From Bacteroidia bacterium (GTDB lineage: Bacteria > Bacteroidota > Bacteroidia > B-17B0 > Aurantibacillaceae): DNA of 64,000 nt. The notes under the pieces were generated by a model, which saw only the letters and a program-made list of their open reading frames with translations, made no database searches and was not told where the DNA came from. Each line of letters begins with the position of its first letter. Within the stretch, counting starts at the first letter, position 1. The stretch lies in the NCBI GenBank assembly GCA_022841465.1, contig JALHRL010000001.1, forward strand, positions 124,001 to 188,000. The letters are read 5' to 3'. This document shows, in pieces, positions 1-7,564 of the stretch. The translations under genes were made by a program, and so were the position numbers.

Positions 1-12
1 GCGGGTTAAAAC

Positions 13-390
13 TTAAACAAACGTTTTCAACCACTCAATTGCTTTTTCTTTTTCCGTAAAAATCCGTGTAGGCACAAGTGGCCTATTAAATTTAATGTAA
101 AACTGAATTAAAATTTTTTGCGCTAAGGTATTTACCAAGAAGGCCTCGGCTTTAGAGTATTCTAGCGATTCTTCGCTTGCCATAAATTCTCGTGCTTCTG
201 GTGTAACTGAAGTAAAAGCACCACCTATAATTAATACCGGAACTTTTTTTCCACCGCTTAATTCACCAAATGCTTTTACGTTTTCTTTGGTACAATCTAT
301 GGTGTACTCATGCTCATCACTCGTGTATAATTCTAAAATGCCATCGTCTCTTAAAATAATGGTAGAGTGACTTAAAACTATTTTGTTCAT
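13..390 (-). CDS. SpoIIAA/STAS-like small protein (DUF7793-like)
   Basis: A 125-residue soluble protein with no signal peptide or membrane segment. The pattern of an N-terminal beta hairpin, then VPVLIIGGAF followed by TPEAREFMAS, and a C-terminal TEKEKAIEWLKTF helix resembles the SpoIIAA/STAS-type fold annotated as DUF7793 in many Bacteroidota. In those proteins the C-terminal helix (EKEKAIEWL) is a recurrent feature. The ATG start is preceded by a 91-bp spacer, and no clear TAnnTTTG element is seen there. Function is unknown. The family name is from memory of sequence style, so the gene is more certain than the family. Confidence 0.7.
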   Translation of the reverse strand: MNKIVLSHSTIILRDDGILELYTSDEHEYTIDCTKENVKAFGELSGGKKVPVLIIGGAFTSVTPEAREFMASEESLEYSKAEAFLVNTLAQKILIQFYIKFNRPLVPTRIFTEKEKAIEWLKTFV

Positions 391-481
391 TTAATAAAAC
401 TATTTTAGAGTTGCAGAACAGGTAAATAATTAAAAGGGCAAAAACAAAATTTTACTTTTGTTTTAGGGGTAAGTGCAAATA

Positions 482-1225
482 TTATTTTGTATAAAGTTCT
501 TCTACCTTATTCCAGTTGATAAGGCTCCACCAATTTTCTATGTACTCAACGCGTTTGTTTTGATACTTAAGGTAATATGCATGTTCCCATACATCAAGCG
601 CCAATAAAGGAGTTCCGCGTTCGTAATCTAATTGCATTAAGGGGTTATCTTGGTTAGCCGTTGTTACAATTTTTAATTTGCCTTCTTTAGTTTTTATTAA
701 CCAACACCAACCGCTGCCAAATATTTTTAAAGATTTATCAGAAAATTCTTTTTTAAAATTTTCAAACGATTTAAATTCAGCAACAATTGCCTTTGCAATG
801 TTTCCTTCAGACAGGTTAGCGTAACCTTCGGGGTTGGGGCGTAACATTGTCCAGAATAAAGAGTGATTATAATGTCCCCCTAAATTATTTCTTATAACTG
901 CCGATGTAAATTTATCTACATGGGTACACTTTATTTCATCAGGGCTTAAGTAATCAATATTGGTAGATGGAGTTTCGTTCAGTTTATTTACGTATGCCTG
1001 ATGGTGTTTTGTATGATGAATTTCCATCGTTTGTTTATCAATAAATGGCTCTAAGTCTCCATAGCCATAAGGTAACGCTGGCAAAGTAAATTTTTCAGAA
1101 AGATTTAAAGAAGAAGAAATTTTTTCAACGGCATTTATTTTTTCTTCGCCAATTAATCCTTTGCCAAGGCCAATTAAACCAAGCAAGGCACCTTTTTTTA
1201 AAAAATCTCTTCTGTTATTGCTCAT
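482..1225 (-). CDS. Fe/Mn superoxide dismutase with Tat signal
   Basis: Superoxide dismutase of the iron/manganese family, converting superoxide to oxygen and hydrogen peroxide. The metal ligands are visible as His70 (MEIHHTKHH), His121 (NHSLFW), Asp211 and His215 (DVWEHAYY). GSGWCWL replaces the usual GSGWAWL. The N-terminus (NRRDFLKKGALLGLIGLG) is a twin-arginine export signal, so the enzyme probably works folded in the periplasm or is lipid/membrane associated. The extra 40-odd residues explain the length of 247 aa against about 200 for cytosolic relatives. The start codon directly abuts the stop of the upstream biotin carrier gene, so the two are very likely co-transcribed and translationally coupled. 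Metal preference (Fe or Mn) cannot be decided here. Confidence 0.95.
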   Translation of the reverse strand: MSNNRRDFLKKGALLGLIGLGKGLIGEEKINAVEKISSSLNLSEKFTLPALPYGYGDLEPFIDKQTMEIHHTKHHQAYVNKLNETPSTNIDYLSPDEIKCTHVDKFTSAVIRNNLGGHYNHSLFWTMLRPNPEGYANLSEGNIAKAIVAEFKSFENFKKEFSDKSLKIFGSGWCWLIKTKEGKLKIVTTANQDNPLMQLDYERGTPLLALDVWEHAYYLKYQNKRVEYIENWWSLINWNKVEELYTK

Positions 1226-1735
1226 TTAAAACTGAATTAGCAATTGGTTTTTTTCTACTGCATTTCCTTTTTGCACAGCAATTTTTTTTACAATACCATC
1301 TGCGGGGCTCTTTAGCATGTTTTCCATTTTCATGGCTTCTAACACTAATAGCACATCGCCTTTTTTCACTTCGCTACCTTCGTTCACCAAAATATTTAAA
1401 ACCATACCGGGCATTGGTGCTTTTATTTGGTTTATTTTTTTACTTGCGCTAGAATCCATTCCAAGGCTTTGTAAAAGGGTATCGTATTTATCTTTTAATT
1501 CAAGCGTGTACTTAATAGAATTTATTTTAAGTACCATTGTTTTTTCGGCAGCATTTAATTTAACCACATCAATATTGTAAGAACTATTGTTGTAAATTAA
1601 ATGGTATTGATAATCGTTTATCTTAATAAAATCGCCTTTTATTAATTGTTCGTTTAAACTTCCTTCAAATAATGTGTCGTTTAATTTAATATCTGTTTTA
1701 AACGAATTGCTGTTGTTAACCTTTACATTATACAT
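1226..1735 (-). CDS. Biotin carboxyl carrier-type protein
   Basis: A 169-residue protein whose last 70 residues form a biotinyl/lipoyl domain: KAPMPGMV, then EAMKMEN with Lys136 as the expected biotinylation site, then a C-terminal VEKNQLLIQF strand. The N-terminal 95 residues resemble the linker part of biotin carriers from acyl-CoA carboxylases (propionyl/methylcrotonyl type). No carboxylase or carboxyltransferase subunit lies beside it in this window, so its partner enzyme must be encoded elsewhere. It heads a two-gene unit with the Tat-exported superoxide dismutase. A TAnnTTTG element lies only 4 nt before the ATG, implying an almost leaderless mRNA. Confidence 0.88.
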   Translation of the reverse strand: MYNVKVNNSNSFKTDIKLNDTLFEGSLNEQLIKGDFIKINDYQYHLIYNNSSYNIDVVKLNAAEKTMVLKINSIKYTLELKDKYDTLLQSLGMDSSASKKINQIKAPMPGMVLNILVNEGSEVKKGDVLLVLEAMKMENMLKSPADGIVKKIAVQKGNAVEKNQLLIQF

Positions 1736-1739
1736 GACA

Positions 1740-1747
1740 CAAATTTA
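1740..1747 (-). promoter_or_regulatory. -7 promoter element (TAAATTTG) of the biotin carrier gene
   Basis: Exact match to the Bacteroidota TAnnTTTG element, read on the minus strand, with 4 nt between its last base and the ATG at 1735. Transcription would then begin at or next to the start codon. No clear -33 element is seen. Confidence 0.55.
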
Positions 1748-1762
1748 GCACTAATATGCAAT

Positions 1763-1789
1763 AAAAAACCCCCGGTGTTTTACCGAGGG
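1763..1789 (-). terminator. Intrinsic terminator after the 277-aa secreted protein gene
   Basis: CCCCCGGT (1769-1776) pairs with ACCGAGGG (1782-1789) with one mismatch. On the minus strand the stem is followed by a run of T (A at 1763-1768 on the plus strand). It separates the 1812-2624 gene from the biotin carrier/SOD unit. Confidence 0.75.
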
Positions 1790-1811
1790 CTTCTTTTTAA
1801 TATCTTTTAGG

Positions 1812-2624
1812 TTACTTCTTTACAAATTCACCCATTTTGTTGTCGTAATTCAGAAAATAACCACCTTTAGGTAAATTGCTAACATCTATTTTATCGCCAA
1901 ATCCTTTTTTAACCACGTTACCATATTGGTCGTAAATTTCGTACATGGTTTCAATTGGTTTTCCTTTTGAAACAAAGTTAATATCTGTTTTAGCTTTTAT
2001 AGGTGCAAAAGTAATTTCCGGAACATCGCTAACAAACTCTGCTGCTTTGCTTAAACGAGGCTGACCGCTGTAATCTGTTTGACGAACACGTACTTGATTT
2101 TTACCGCTGTGAGGAACAATTTTAAATGAATAATTGTTTGTTACAGGAGTTCCTACGCCATCTACTTCCCCAACTTTTACCCATTTGTTCCAGCGATACT
2201 GTTCAACTGCAAATGTAAGTTTACCGGTTTCAGATTTAGTGCTCCATTTAAAGGTGCCTTCTTTGTCAACCTCCATACTTACAATTTCATAAGTACTTTT
2301 TGGTTTTAAAACTTCGGCATTTAATACTTTTGGTTTACAATCTTCTTTATGAAATATTTTAATTTCTACTTTATCTCCAACATTTAATTTCCATGGCTTC
2401 ATGTCAATTTCAAAGGCACTAGAGTTAACCTCGTCAGTAGTAATGTTGCCATTTACCTTAACCTCCGATACACAGAAACCAACACCATTAGAGCCAAATG
2501 GATTTTGAACGTACAAGTTTTTACCTTGGTAGTTGCCTTCTAAAATAATAACACCTCCACTTTGTGCCGACGCATTTTTAGTAACAAATAACAGGACTAC
2601 AAGTAATACAAGAATTTTTTTCAT
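1812..2624 (-). CDS. Secreted protein with T9SS-like C-terminal tail, unknown function
   Basis: A secreted protein of 270 aa. The start is taken at MKKILVLL (2624) rather than an upstream in-frame ATG at 2645, because the signal peptide (KKILVLLVVLLFVTKNASA) then begins correctly. The body is predicted beta-rich, with two segments reminiscent of fibronectin-like folds. The last 45 residues (YEIYDQYGNVVKKGFGD, then LPKGGYFLNYD, ending GEFVKK) follow the pattern of a type IX secretion sorting domain: a paired strand, a G-x-Y strand and a basic end. That tail suggests surface export or anchoring, which is inference. The family is not recognised. A terminator follows the gene. Confidence 0.75.
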   Translation of the reverse strand: MKKILVLLVVLLFVTKNASAQSGGVIILEGNYQGKNLYVQNPFGSNGVGFCVSEVKVNGNITTDEVNSSAFEIDMKPWKLNVGDKVEIKIFHKEDCKPKVLNAEVLKPKSTYEIVSMEVDKEGTFKWSTKSETGKLTFAVEQYRWNKWVKVGEVDGVGTPVTNNYSFKIVPHSGKNQVRVRQTDYSGQPRLSKAAEFVSDVPEITFAPIKAKTDINFVSKGKPIETMYEIYDQYGNVVKKGFGDKIDVSNLPKGGYFLNYDNKMGEFVKK

Positions 2625-2742
2625 CGATAAAATTATACCGTTCATAACTTAACGGTGCAATATTATAATGTTATTTTTGAATTACAAAATATTTTTTCAG
2701 AAAAACAGCAATTTTAATTAAGTAAGGATTGTTAGAAATACG

Positions 2743-2750
2743 TATATTTG
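2743..2750 (+). promoter_or_regulatory. -7 promoter element (TATATTTG) of the peptide-binding lipoprotein gene
   Basis: Exact TAnnTTTG match ending 20 nt before the chosen ATG at 2771. Its position supports the ATG start over an in-frame TTG at 2729, which lies upstream of this element. Confidence 0.55.
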
Positions 2751-2770
2751 TAGGTAGTAAAAGGAAATAT

Positions 2771-4504
2771 ATGAAAATTTTCGGAGGGGTTTTAGGTGCT
2801 TTTTTAGTTATTTTTACTCTAAATTCTTGTAAAAACGGAGATTCTGGGATTACAGAGAGCCAATTAACCAACAATTCAGGGGGGTATAAAGGAGGCAATA
2901 AAGTTGCCAGATTGGCTGAAATGGCTACTCCTGCAAGCATTTTCCCTCATCTCCTAACCCAAGCTGCCGAGGGCCTAATATCGGGTCAAATTTTTGAAGG
3001 CTTGGTAAAAGTTGATCCCAAAACCTTAGAAGTAAAGCCCGGTTTAGCAGAAAAATGGAGCTTATCAGCTGATGGTAAGGTAATTACGTTTTTTCTGAGA
3101 AAGGATGCTAAATTTCAAAAAACCGGTATTTTTAGCGATAAAGATGTTAATGTAACGGCTAATGACGTAAAGTTTACTTTTGAGTTACTTTGTACAGCAT
3201 CTGATAATAATTTACATTTTGCAACTATTTGCAAAGACAGAATTTTAGGTGCCAACGAAGCATATGCGGCTTCAAAAAATGGCCAAAAGGCAGAAGTGAA
3301 TGGTGTAAAAGTAATTGATGAACATACAATTGCTTTTGAATTATTGAATTCTCCTGCTATTTTTTTAGACATTATTGGTAGTCCTGCAGCCGGAATTTTA
3401 TCTCAAGAGGCTTATTTAGCCGAAAAAGAAAAAACAAAAATTGGTGCCGGTCCTTTTGTGTATGATACTAAAAACTCTAACGATAAAATATTTAAGCTGT
3501 ATAGAAATGTAAATTATTATGGCAAAGATAAAAATGGAGTGTCATTACCTTATTTAGATAGTTTAATAATAGTAAGCGTACCTTCTTCTGAAGTTGCTTG
3601 GGATGGTTTTAAAGAAGGAAAATTTGATTACATAAGTTCTATACCTGCTAATCAGTTAAGCAGTATTGTAGAAGAAAATATTGAAGCTTTTAAAGGAAAA
3701 AATCCAAAGTATGTTTTAGAACGCAGTGCAGAAATGGTTACGCAATATTATTTGTTTAACACCAAAGAAGCTCCTTTTAACGATATTAAAGTTAGAAAAG
3801 CATTTAATTATGCGATTGACAGAGACAGAATAATTGAACGGGTGTTGTTTGGACAAGCATTTGGCCCTGCCATTAACGGCATTGTGCCACCAACTTTTGA
3901 ATATTATAAATCACAAGAAATTGAAGGGTATAATTTTGATTTGAACAAGGCTAAAAAATTGTTGGCGGAAGCGGGATTTAAAGACGGGAAAAATTTTCCG
4001 GAAGTAAAATTAATAGTTAATTCAGGTAATATGCGCAACAATACGGTTGCCGCAGAAATTCAGAAACAACTAAATACGAACCTTGGAGTAAATATAGTTT
4101 TTGAATCCTTATCCAACAACGATAAGTTTTTATTGCAAACAAGCGGGCAAGGAAATATTTTCAGAGACGGTTGGGTGGCCGATTACCCTAGTCCGGAATC
4201 GTTTTTATCTATTTTTTACGGAGAGCCGGTTGTATTGGAAGCCGATAAAATATCGTATCCCAATACTATGAAATTTGTAAATGCAGATTATGATAAGTAT
4301 TACGAATTAGGGAGAGATGCGATAGAAAAAGATACTGCGGCAAAATATTTTTTAATGGCAGAGAAAATTTTAATTCAAGAAGCGCCATTAATTCCACTTT
4401 GGTACGAAAGTAATTATCGCTTAATTAACACAAGGCTAAGTAACTTTTATGTAAATCCGCTTCGTCATTTCGATTTTTCGGAAGTAGACATAAAAGAAAA
4501 TTAA
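2771..4504 (+). CDS. Oligopeptide/dipeptide ABC-type substrate-binding lipoprotein (SBP family 5)
   Basis: Periplasmic solute-binding protein of the extracellular family 5 (OppA/DppA type), 577 aa from the ATG at 2771. The signal ends in a lipobox (FTLNSCKNGD), so it is a lipoprotein. Family landmarks are the early SLSADGKVITFFLRKDAKF segment, VTANDVKFTFELL, FNDIKVRKAFNYAIDRDRI in the middle, and EAPLIPLWYESNYRLI near the end. It would bind peptides or other small ligands for an ABC importer, but no permease or ATPase genes adjoin it. The stop overlaps that of the convergent reductase gene in a shared TTAA. Confidence 0.9.
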   Translation: MKIFGGVLGAFLVIFTLNSCKNGDSGITESQLTNNSGGYKGGNKVARLAEMATPASIFPHLLTQAAEGLISGQIFEGLVKVDPKTLEVKPGLAEKWSLSADGKVITFFLRKDAKFQKTGIFSDKDVNVTANDVKFTFELLCTASDNNLHFATICKDRILGANEAYAASKNGQKAEVNGVKVIDEHTIAFELLNSPAIFLDIIGSPAAGILSQEAYLAEKEKTKIGAGPFVYDTKNSNDKIFKLYRNVNYYGKDKNGVSLPYLDSLIIVSVPSSEVAWDGFKEGKFDYISSIPANQLSSIVEENIEAFKGKNPKYVLERSAEMVTQYYLFNTKEAPFNDIKVRKAFNYAIDRDRIIERVLFGQAFGPAINGIVPPTFEYYKSQEIEGYNFDLNKAKKLLAEAGFKDGKNFPEVKLIVNSGNMRNNTVAAEIQKQLNTNLGVNIVFESLSNNDKFLLQTSGQGNIFRDGWVADYPSPESFLSIFYGEPVVLEADKISYPNTMKFVNADYDKYYELGRDAIEKDTAAKYFLMAEKILIQEAPLIPLWYESNYRLINTRLSNFYVNPLRHFDFSEVDIKEN

Positions 4505-5568
4505 ATAGCGTCAAAATCAATTATAACTTTTTCTGTTAAAGGATGCGATTGGCAGGTTAAAATATAACCTTCTTGCACTTCATCATCTGTTAAGGCAAAA
4601 TTAGCATCCATTTTTACTTTCCCTTCTATAACTTTTGCACGGCAAGTACAACAAACAGCTCCTTTACAACTAAACGGAGCATCAACACCCGCTTCAATGC
4701 TGGCATCTAACATGCTTATTCCGCTTGTTTCCAAATCAAAATTAGTTTCAATACCATACTGTATAACAGTAACGTGCGATTTCACATTTGCTCCACTTCC
4801 ATCTCCACTTTCTTTGTTTACAGCATCAATTACATTGGTAAAATATTCTATATGAATTTTTTCTTTTTTTACATTTAATTTTTCCAGTGCATTTTTTGCA
4901 TTTTCCATCATTGGTGCAGGGCCGCAAATAAAATATTCGTCTGCATTTACACCGCCAAAATTTTCAAGTAATTGAACGGCTTTCTCTTCTGTTACAATAC
5001 CTTTTTGTAAATCTGCAATAGCCTGTTGAGGTTCATCAAAAACATACATCACTTTTAAATTTGGATGTGACGAAGCGATGTGGTCGATATCCGTTTTAAA
5101 AATGGTAGAAGCTTCGTTTTTATTGGCGTAAATTAAAGTAATGGTGCTTTGTTTTTCTACGTATAATATACTTTTTAAAATACTCATCATAGGAGTAATT
5201 CCACTTCCGCCGGCAAACAATACATAATTTTTCTTTTGATTTCCTGCAAGTATGCTGTGAAAATTTCCCATTGGGGTCATTACCTCCACAACATCACCAA
5301 CTTTTAAATCCTTGTTAATGTAAGCAGAAACCAAACCGCCTTTTACTTCTTTAATGGCTACGCGTAATTCTTTTTCATGAGGCGCTGTACATAAGCTATA
5401 ACTGCGACGAACTTCTTGTCCGCCTAAGTTTAACTTTAAGGTTATGTACTGTCCTTGTTTAAAAAGATACTCAGGTTGTTGAGGCGCAGGAACTTCAAAT
5501 GCAACCGAAACAGCATCAGCAGTTTCTCTTTTAATATCTTTTACTTTTAATTTATGAAAACGGGCCAT
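4501..5568 (-). CDS. Ferredoxin-NADP reductase with C-terminal 2Fe-2S domain (PaaE-like)
   Basis: An oxidoreductase of 355 aa with an FAD-binding domain (RSYSLCTAP), an NAD(P)-binding domain (FAGGSGITPMMSIL) and a C-terminal plant-type ferredoxin domain with cysteines spaced CKGAVCCTC plus a later LTCQSHP cysteine. This order is typical of PaaE, the reductase of phenylacetyl-CoA epoxidase, and of related oxygenase reductases. No paaABCD genes are present, so the electron acceptor is unknown. The start is put at MARFHKLKVKD (5568); the longer reading begins upstream of the TATTTTTG promoter element. A terminator divides it from the upstream peroxiredoxin gene. Confidence 0.9.
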   Translation of the reverse strand: MARFHKLKVKDIKRETADAVSVAFEVPAPQQPEYLFKQGQYITLKLNLGGQEVRRSYSLCTAPHEKELRVAIKEVKGGLVSAYINKDLKVGDVVEVMTPMGNFHSILAGNQKKNYVLFAGGSGITPMMSILKSILYVEKQSTITLIYANKNEASTIFKTDIDHIASSHPNLKVMYVFDEPQQAIADLQKGIVTEEKAVQLLENFGGVNADEYFICGPAPMMENAKNALEKLNVKKEKIHIEYFTNVIDAVNKESGDGSGANVKSHVTVIQYGIETNFDLETSGISMLDASIEAGVDAPFSCKGAVCCTCRAKVIEGKVKMDANFALTDDEVQEGYILTCQSHPLTEKVIIDFDAI

Positions 5569-5586
5569 GATAAAATAATTGAGGTG

Positions 5587-5594
5587 CAAAAATA
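5587..5594 (-). promoter_or_regulatory. -7 promoter element (TATTTTTG) of the ferredoxin reductase gene
   Basis: Exact TAnnTTTG match on the minus strand, 18 nt before the ATG at 5568. It argues for the ATG start over the longer reading frame. Confidence 0.5.
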
Positions 5595-5612
5595 GCAACA
5601 AATGAAGAATAA

Positions 5613-5641
5613 AAAAAGCGCCCGGTTTTAGAGCGCTTTTT
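5613..5641 (-). terminator. Intrinsic terminator of the peroxiredoxin gene
   Basis: AAAAAGCGC (5613-5621) pairs with GCGCTTTTT (5633-5641), giving a stem with A/T-rich flanks on both sides. It can stop transcription leaving the peroxiredoxin gene on the minus strand. Confidence 0.8.
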
Positions 5642-5664
5642 AAAATTAATTAGGGGGAAAACAA

Positions 5665-6297
5665 CTAATGTTTGCTTAAATAGCTGGCAACGCCTTTATG
5701 GTCGGCTTTCATGCCATCTTTTCCTTTGCTCCAGTTGGCAGGACAAACCTCTCCGTTTTCTTCGTTAAACTGTAAAGCATCTACCATACGTAAAACTTCA
5801 TCAACATTACGACCCAGCGGCAAATCGTTAATTAACATGTGGCGAACAACACCGTTTTTGTCAATTAAATACAAGCCACGGAAAGCAATCATTGGACCGG
5901 TTGCAATTAAATTTCCATCGTCGTCTACATCATAGTCTCCAAATAAAGTACCATAATTTAATGAAATGGTTTTTGTGGTATCGGCAACAATTGGGTATGT
6001 AACACCTTTAATACCTCCGGCGTTTTTATCCATTTGTAACCAGCCCCAGTGGCTTTCTTCCGTGTCTGTACTGCATCCAACTACCGCAACTCCTCTGCTT
6101 TCAAATTCATTTAATTTTTCTTGAAAAGCATGCAATTCAGTTGGGCATACAAATGTGAAATCTTTTGGATAGAAAAAGAATACCACATATTTTTTTCCGA
6201 TGTATTGATCTAATGAGAAATTTTCTACTATTTCTCCTCCTTTAATTACAGCACCTGCTTTAAATGACGGTGCTTTTTTTCCTACTAATGATGACAT
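5665..6297 (-). CDS. Typical 2-Cys peroxiredoxin (AhpC/Prx1 type)
   Basis: Thiol peroxidase of 210 aa that reduces hydrogen peroxide and alkyl hydroperoxides. The peroxidatic Cys51 lies in FTFVCPTEL and the resolving Cys185 in GEVCPANW, the arrangement of typical dimeric 2-Cys peroxiredoxins. The GGSD-less but long C-terminus (KGVASYLSKH) resembles the Prx1 subgroup. It is transcribed divergently from a second, different peroxiredoxin, with a 15-bp palindrome between them that could be a redox-responsive operator. Its own terminator follows, so it is likely monocistronic. Confidence 0.95.
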   Translation of the reverse strand: MSSLVGKKAPSFKAGAVIKGGEIVENFSLDQYIGKKYVVFFFYPKDFTFVCPTELHAFQEKLNEFESRGVAVVGCSTDTEESHWGWLQMDKNAGGIKGVTYPIVADTTKTISLNYGTLFGDYDVDDDGNLIATGPMIAFRGLYLIDKNGVVRHMLINDLPLGRNVDEVLRMVDALQFNEENGEVCPANWSKGKDGMKADHKGVASYLSKH

Positions 6298-6337
6298 ATG
6301 TTTTTTGTTTTTAGTTATTAAATAAAATACGTGATTG

Positions 6338-6345
6338 CAAAATTA
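6338..6345 (-). promoter_or_regulatory. -7 promoter element (TAATTTTG) of the 2-Cys peroxiredoxin gene
   Basis: TAnnTTTG match on the minus strand about 40 nt before the start codon at 6297. The palindrome at 6376-6390 would fall around or just upstream of its -33 region. Confidence 0.45.
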
Positions 6346-6375
6346 TTAATTAATTTAGAACACTTAACCACAATA

Positions 6376-6390
6376 ATTGTTTAAAACAAT
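6376..6390. promoter_or_regulatory. Palindrome between divergent peroxiredoxin genes, possible operator
   Basis: ATTGTTT-A-AAACAAT is a perfect inverted repeat with 7-bp arms around one base. It sits between two divergent antioxidant genes, 27 nt from the start of one and just upstream of the promoter element of the other. Which regulator binds it, if any, is not known. Confidence 0.4.
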
Positions 6391-6416
6391 CATTTTAGTA
6401 ACAAAAACAAAGTATT

Positions 6417-6887
6417 ATGAGCATCTTGATAGGCAAAGCGGCACCTGATTTTAAATTATTTAACACCGAAAAAAAAGAAATTGAACTGAATAGTTTAAAA
6501 GGAAAAAATGTTGTGCTCTTGTTTTTTCCATTGGCTTTTACCAGTACCTGTACTAAAGAATTGTGTGAAGTGCGCGATAACATTGCGGTTTATAATGACC
6601 TGAATGCAGAAGTATTCGGTATTTCAGTAGATTCTTTATTTGCTTTGGCTAAATTTAAGGCAGAGCAAAACTTGAATTTTGATTTATTATCCGATTTTAA
6701 TAAAACGGTTTCTACTGCTTATCACACAATTTACCCCGAATTTGTTTTTAGTATGCACGGTGTAAGTAAACGATCGGCTTTTGTTATTGATAAAAATGGG
6801 ATTGTTAGACATGAAGAAATTTTAGAATCTGCCGGCGATATTCCAAGCTTCGAAAAAATAGTGAATACTCTAAAAGAATTAAATTAA
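6417..6887 (+). CDS. Peroxiredoxin (AhpC-TSA/redoxin family, Bcp/AhpE-like)
   Basis: A 156-residue peroxiredoxin with the motif AFTSTCTKELC: peroxidatic Cys45 and a second cysteine, Cys50, five residues on, as in many Bcp-type enzymes. The redoxin fold is continuous (APDFKLFN at the start, FVIDKNGIVRHEE near the end). It would reduce peroxides using thioredoxin or a similar donor. It diverges from the 2-Cys peroxiredoxin gene. Its stop codon is followed directly by the TTG start of rnhB, so the two probably form one transcript. Confidence 0.92.
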   Translation: MSILIGKAAPDFKLFNTEKKEIELNSLKGKNVVLLFFPLAFTSTCTKELCEVRDNIAVYNDLNAEVFGISVDSLFALAKFKAEQNLNFDLLSDFNKTVSTAYHTIYPEFVFSMHGVSKRSAFVIDKNGIVRHEEILESAGDIPSFEKIVNTLKELN

Positions 6888-7487
6888 TTGTTAGCGCTAA
6901 GTTTAAATAAAAATTTATTGGAAGCCGGTTGTGATGAGGCGGGAAGAGGTTGTTTAGCGGGCCCTGTTTTTGCGGCAGCCGTAATTTTACCTCACAATTT
7001 TAAGAACGAATTATTAAACGATTCAAAACAATTAAAAGAAGCACATCGTTATGAGCTAAGAACCATCATTGAAAAAGAAGCAATAAGTTGGGCTGTGGCA
7101 GAGGTAAATAATTTGGAAATAGATGAAATAAATATTTTAAATGCATCTTTTTTGGCAATGCACCGTGCAGTAGACAAACTTAAAACAAACCCGGAGTTTT
7201 TATTAATTGACGGGAATAGATTTAAACCTTACAAAAAAGTGCCACACCAATGCATAGTTAAAGGTGATGGAAAATACATGAACATTGCCGCCGCCAGTAT
7301 TTTGGCAAAAACCTATAGAGATGATTTTATGAAAAACGCGGCATTAAAATATCCGCAGTATAAATGGGAAAACAACATGGGTTACCCAACTGTTGCGCAT
7401 CGTGAGGCGATTAGTAGTTATGGACCCACACCGTTACACCGAATGAGCTTTCAATTATTACCTTCTCAGTTAAGTTTAGAGTTTTAG
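6888..7487 (+). CDS. rnhB: Ribonuclease HII
   Basis: RNase HII, which removes ribonucleotides and the RNA strand of RNA-DNA hybrids. The catalytic DEAGRG motif is at residues 16-21, the second acidic site at LLIDGN, and the family motifs [17 protein letters not shown] and HREAI follow. The length of 199 aa is normal. The start is a TTG directly after the stop of the preceding peroxiredoxin (zero spacing). This is the only suitable start before the DEAGRG strand and suggests translational coupling. Confidence 0.94.
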   Translation: MLALSLNKNLLEAGCDEAGRGCLAGPVFAAAVILPHNFKNELLNDSKQLKEAHRYELRTIIEKEAISWAVAEVNNLEIDEINILNASFLAMHRAVDKLKTNPEFLLIDGNRFKPYKKVPHQCIVKGDGKYMNIAAASILAKTYRDDFMKNAALKYPQYKWENNMGYPTVAHREAISSYGPTPLHRMSFQLLPSQLSLEF

Positions 7488-7564
7488 TCCAAACAAAAAC
7501 TTCTTCATAACTTCAATAAATTAATATTTTAATTTGCCATTGCGCTGTTTACTTTTACAATGAA

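Noticed and set aside
453-460. TACTTTTG match on the plus strand at 453
   Set aside because: It fits TAnnTTTG but no plus-strand gene follows, so it is treated as chance.
1317-1580. 87-codon plus-strand frame antisense to the biotin carrier gene
   Set aside because: The opposite strand encodes a clear biotinyl domain; the antisense product has no recognisable features.
2729-2770. Upstream TTG start for the peptide-binding lipoprotein
   Set aside because: It would place residues before a normal lipoprotein signal and lies upstream of the TATATTTG promoter element; ATG at 2771 fits better.
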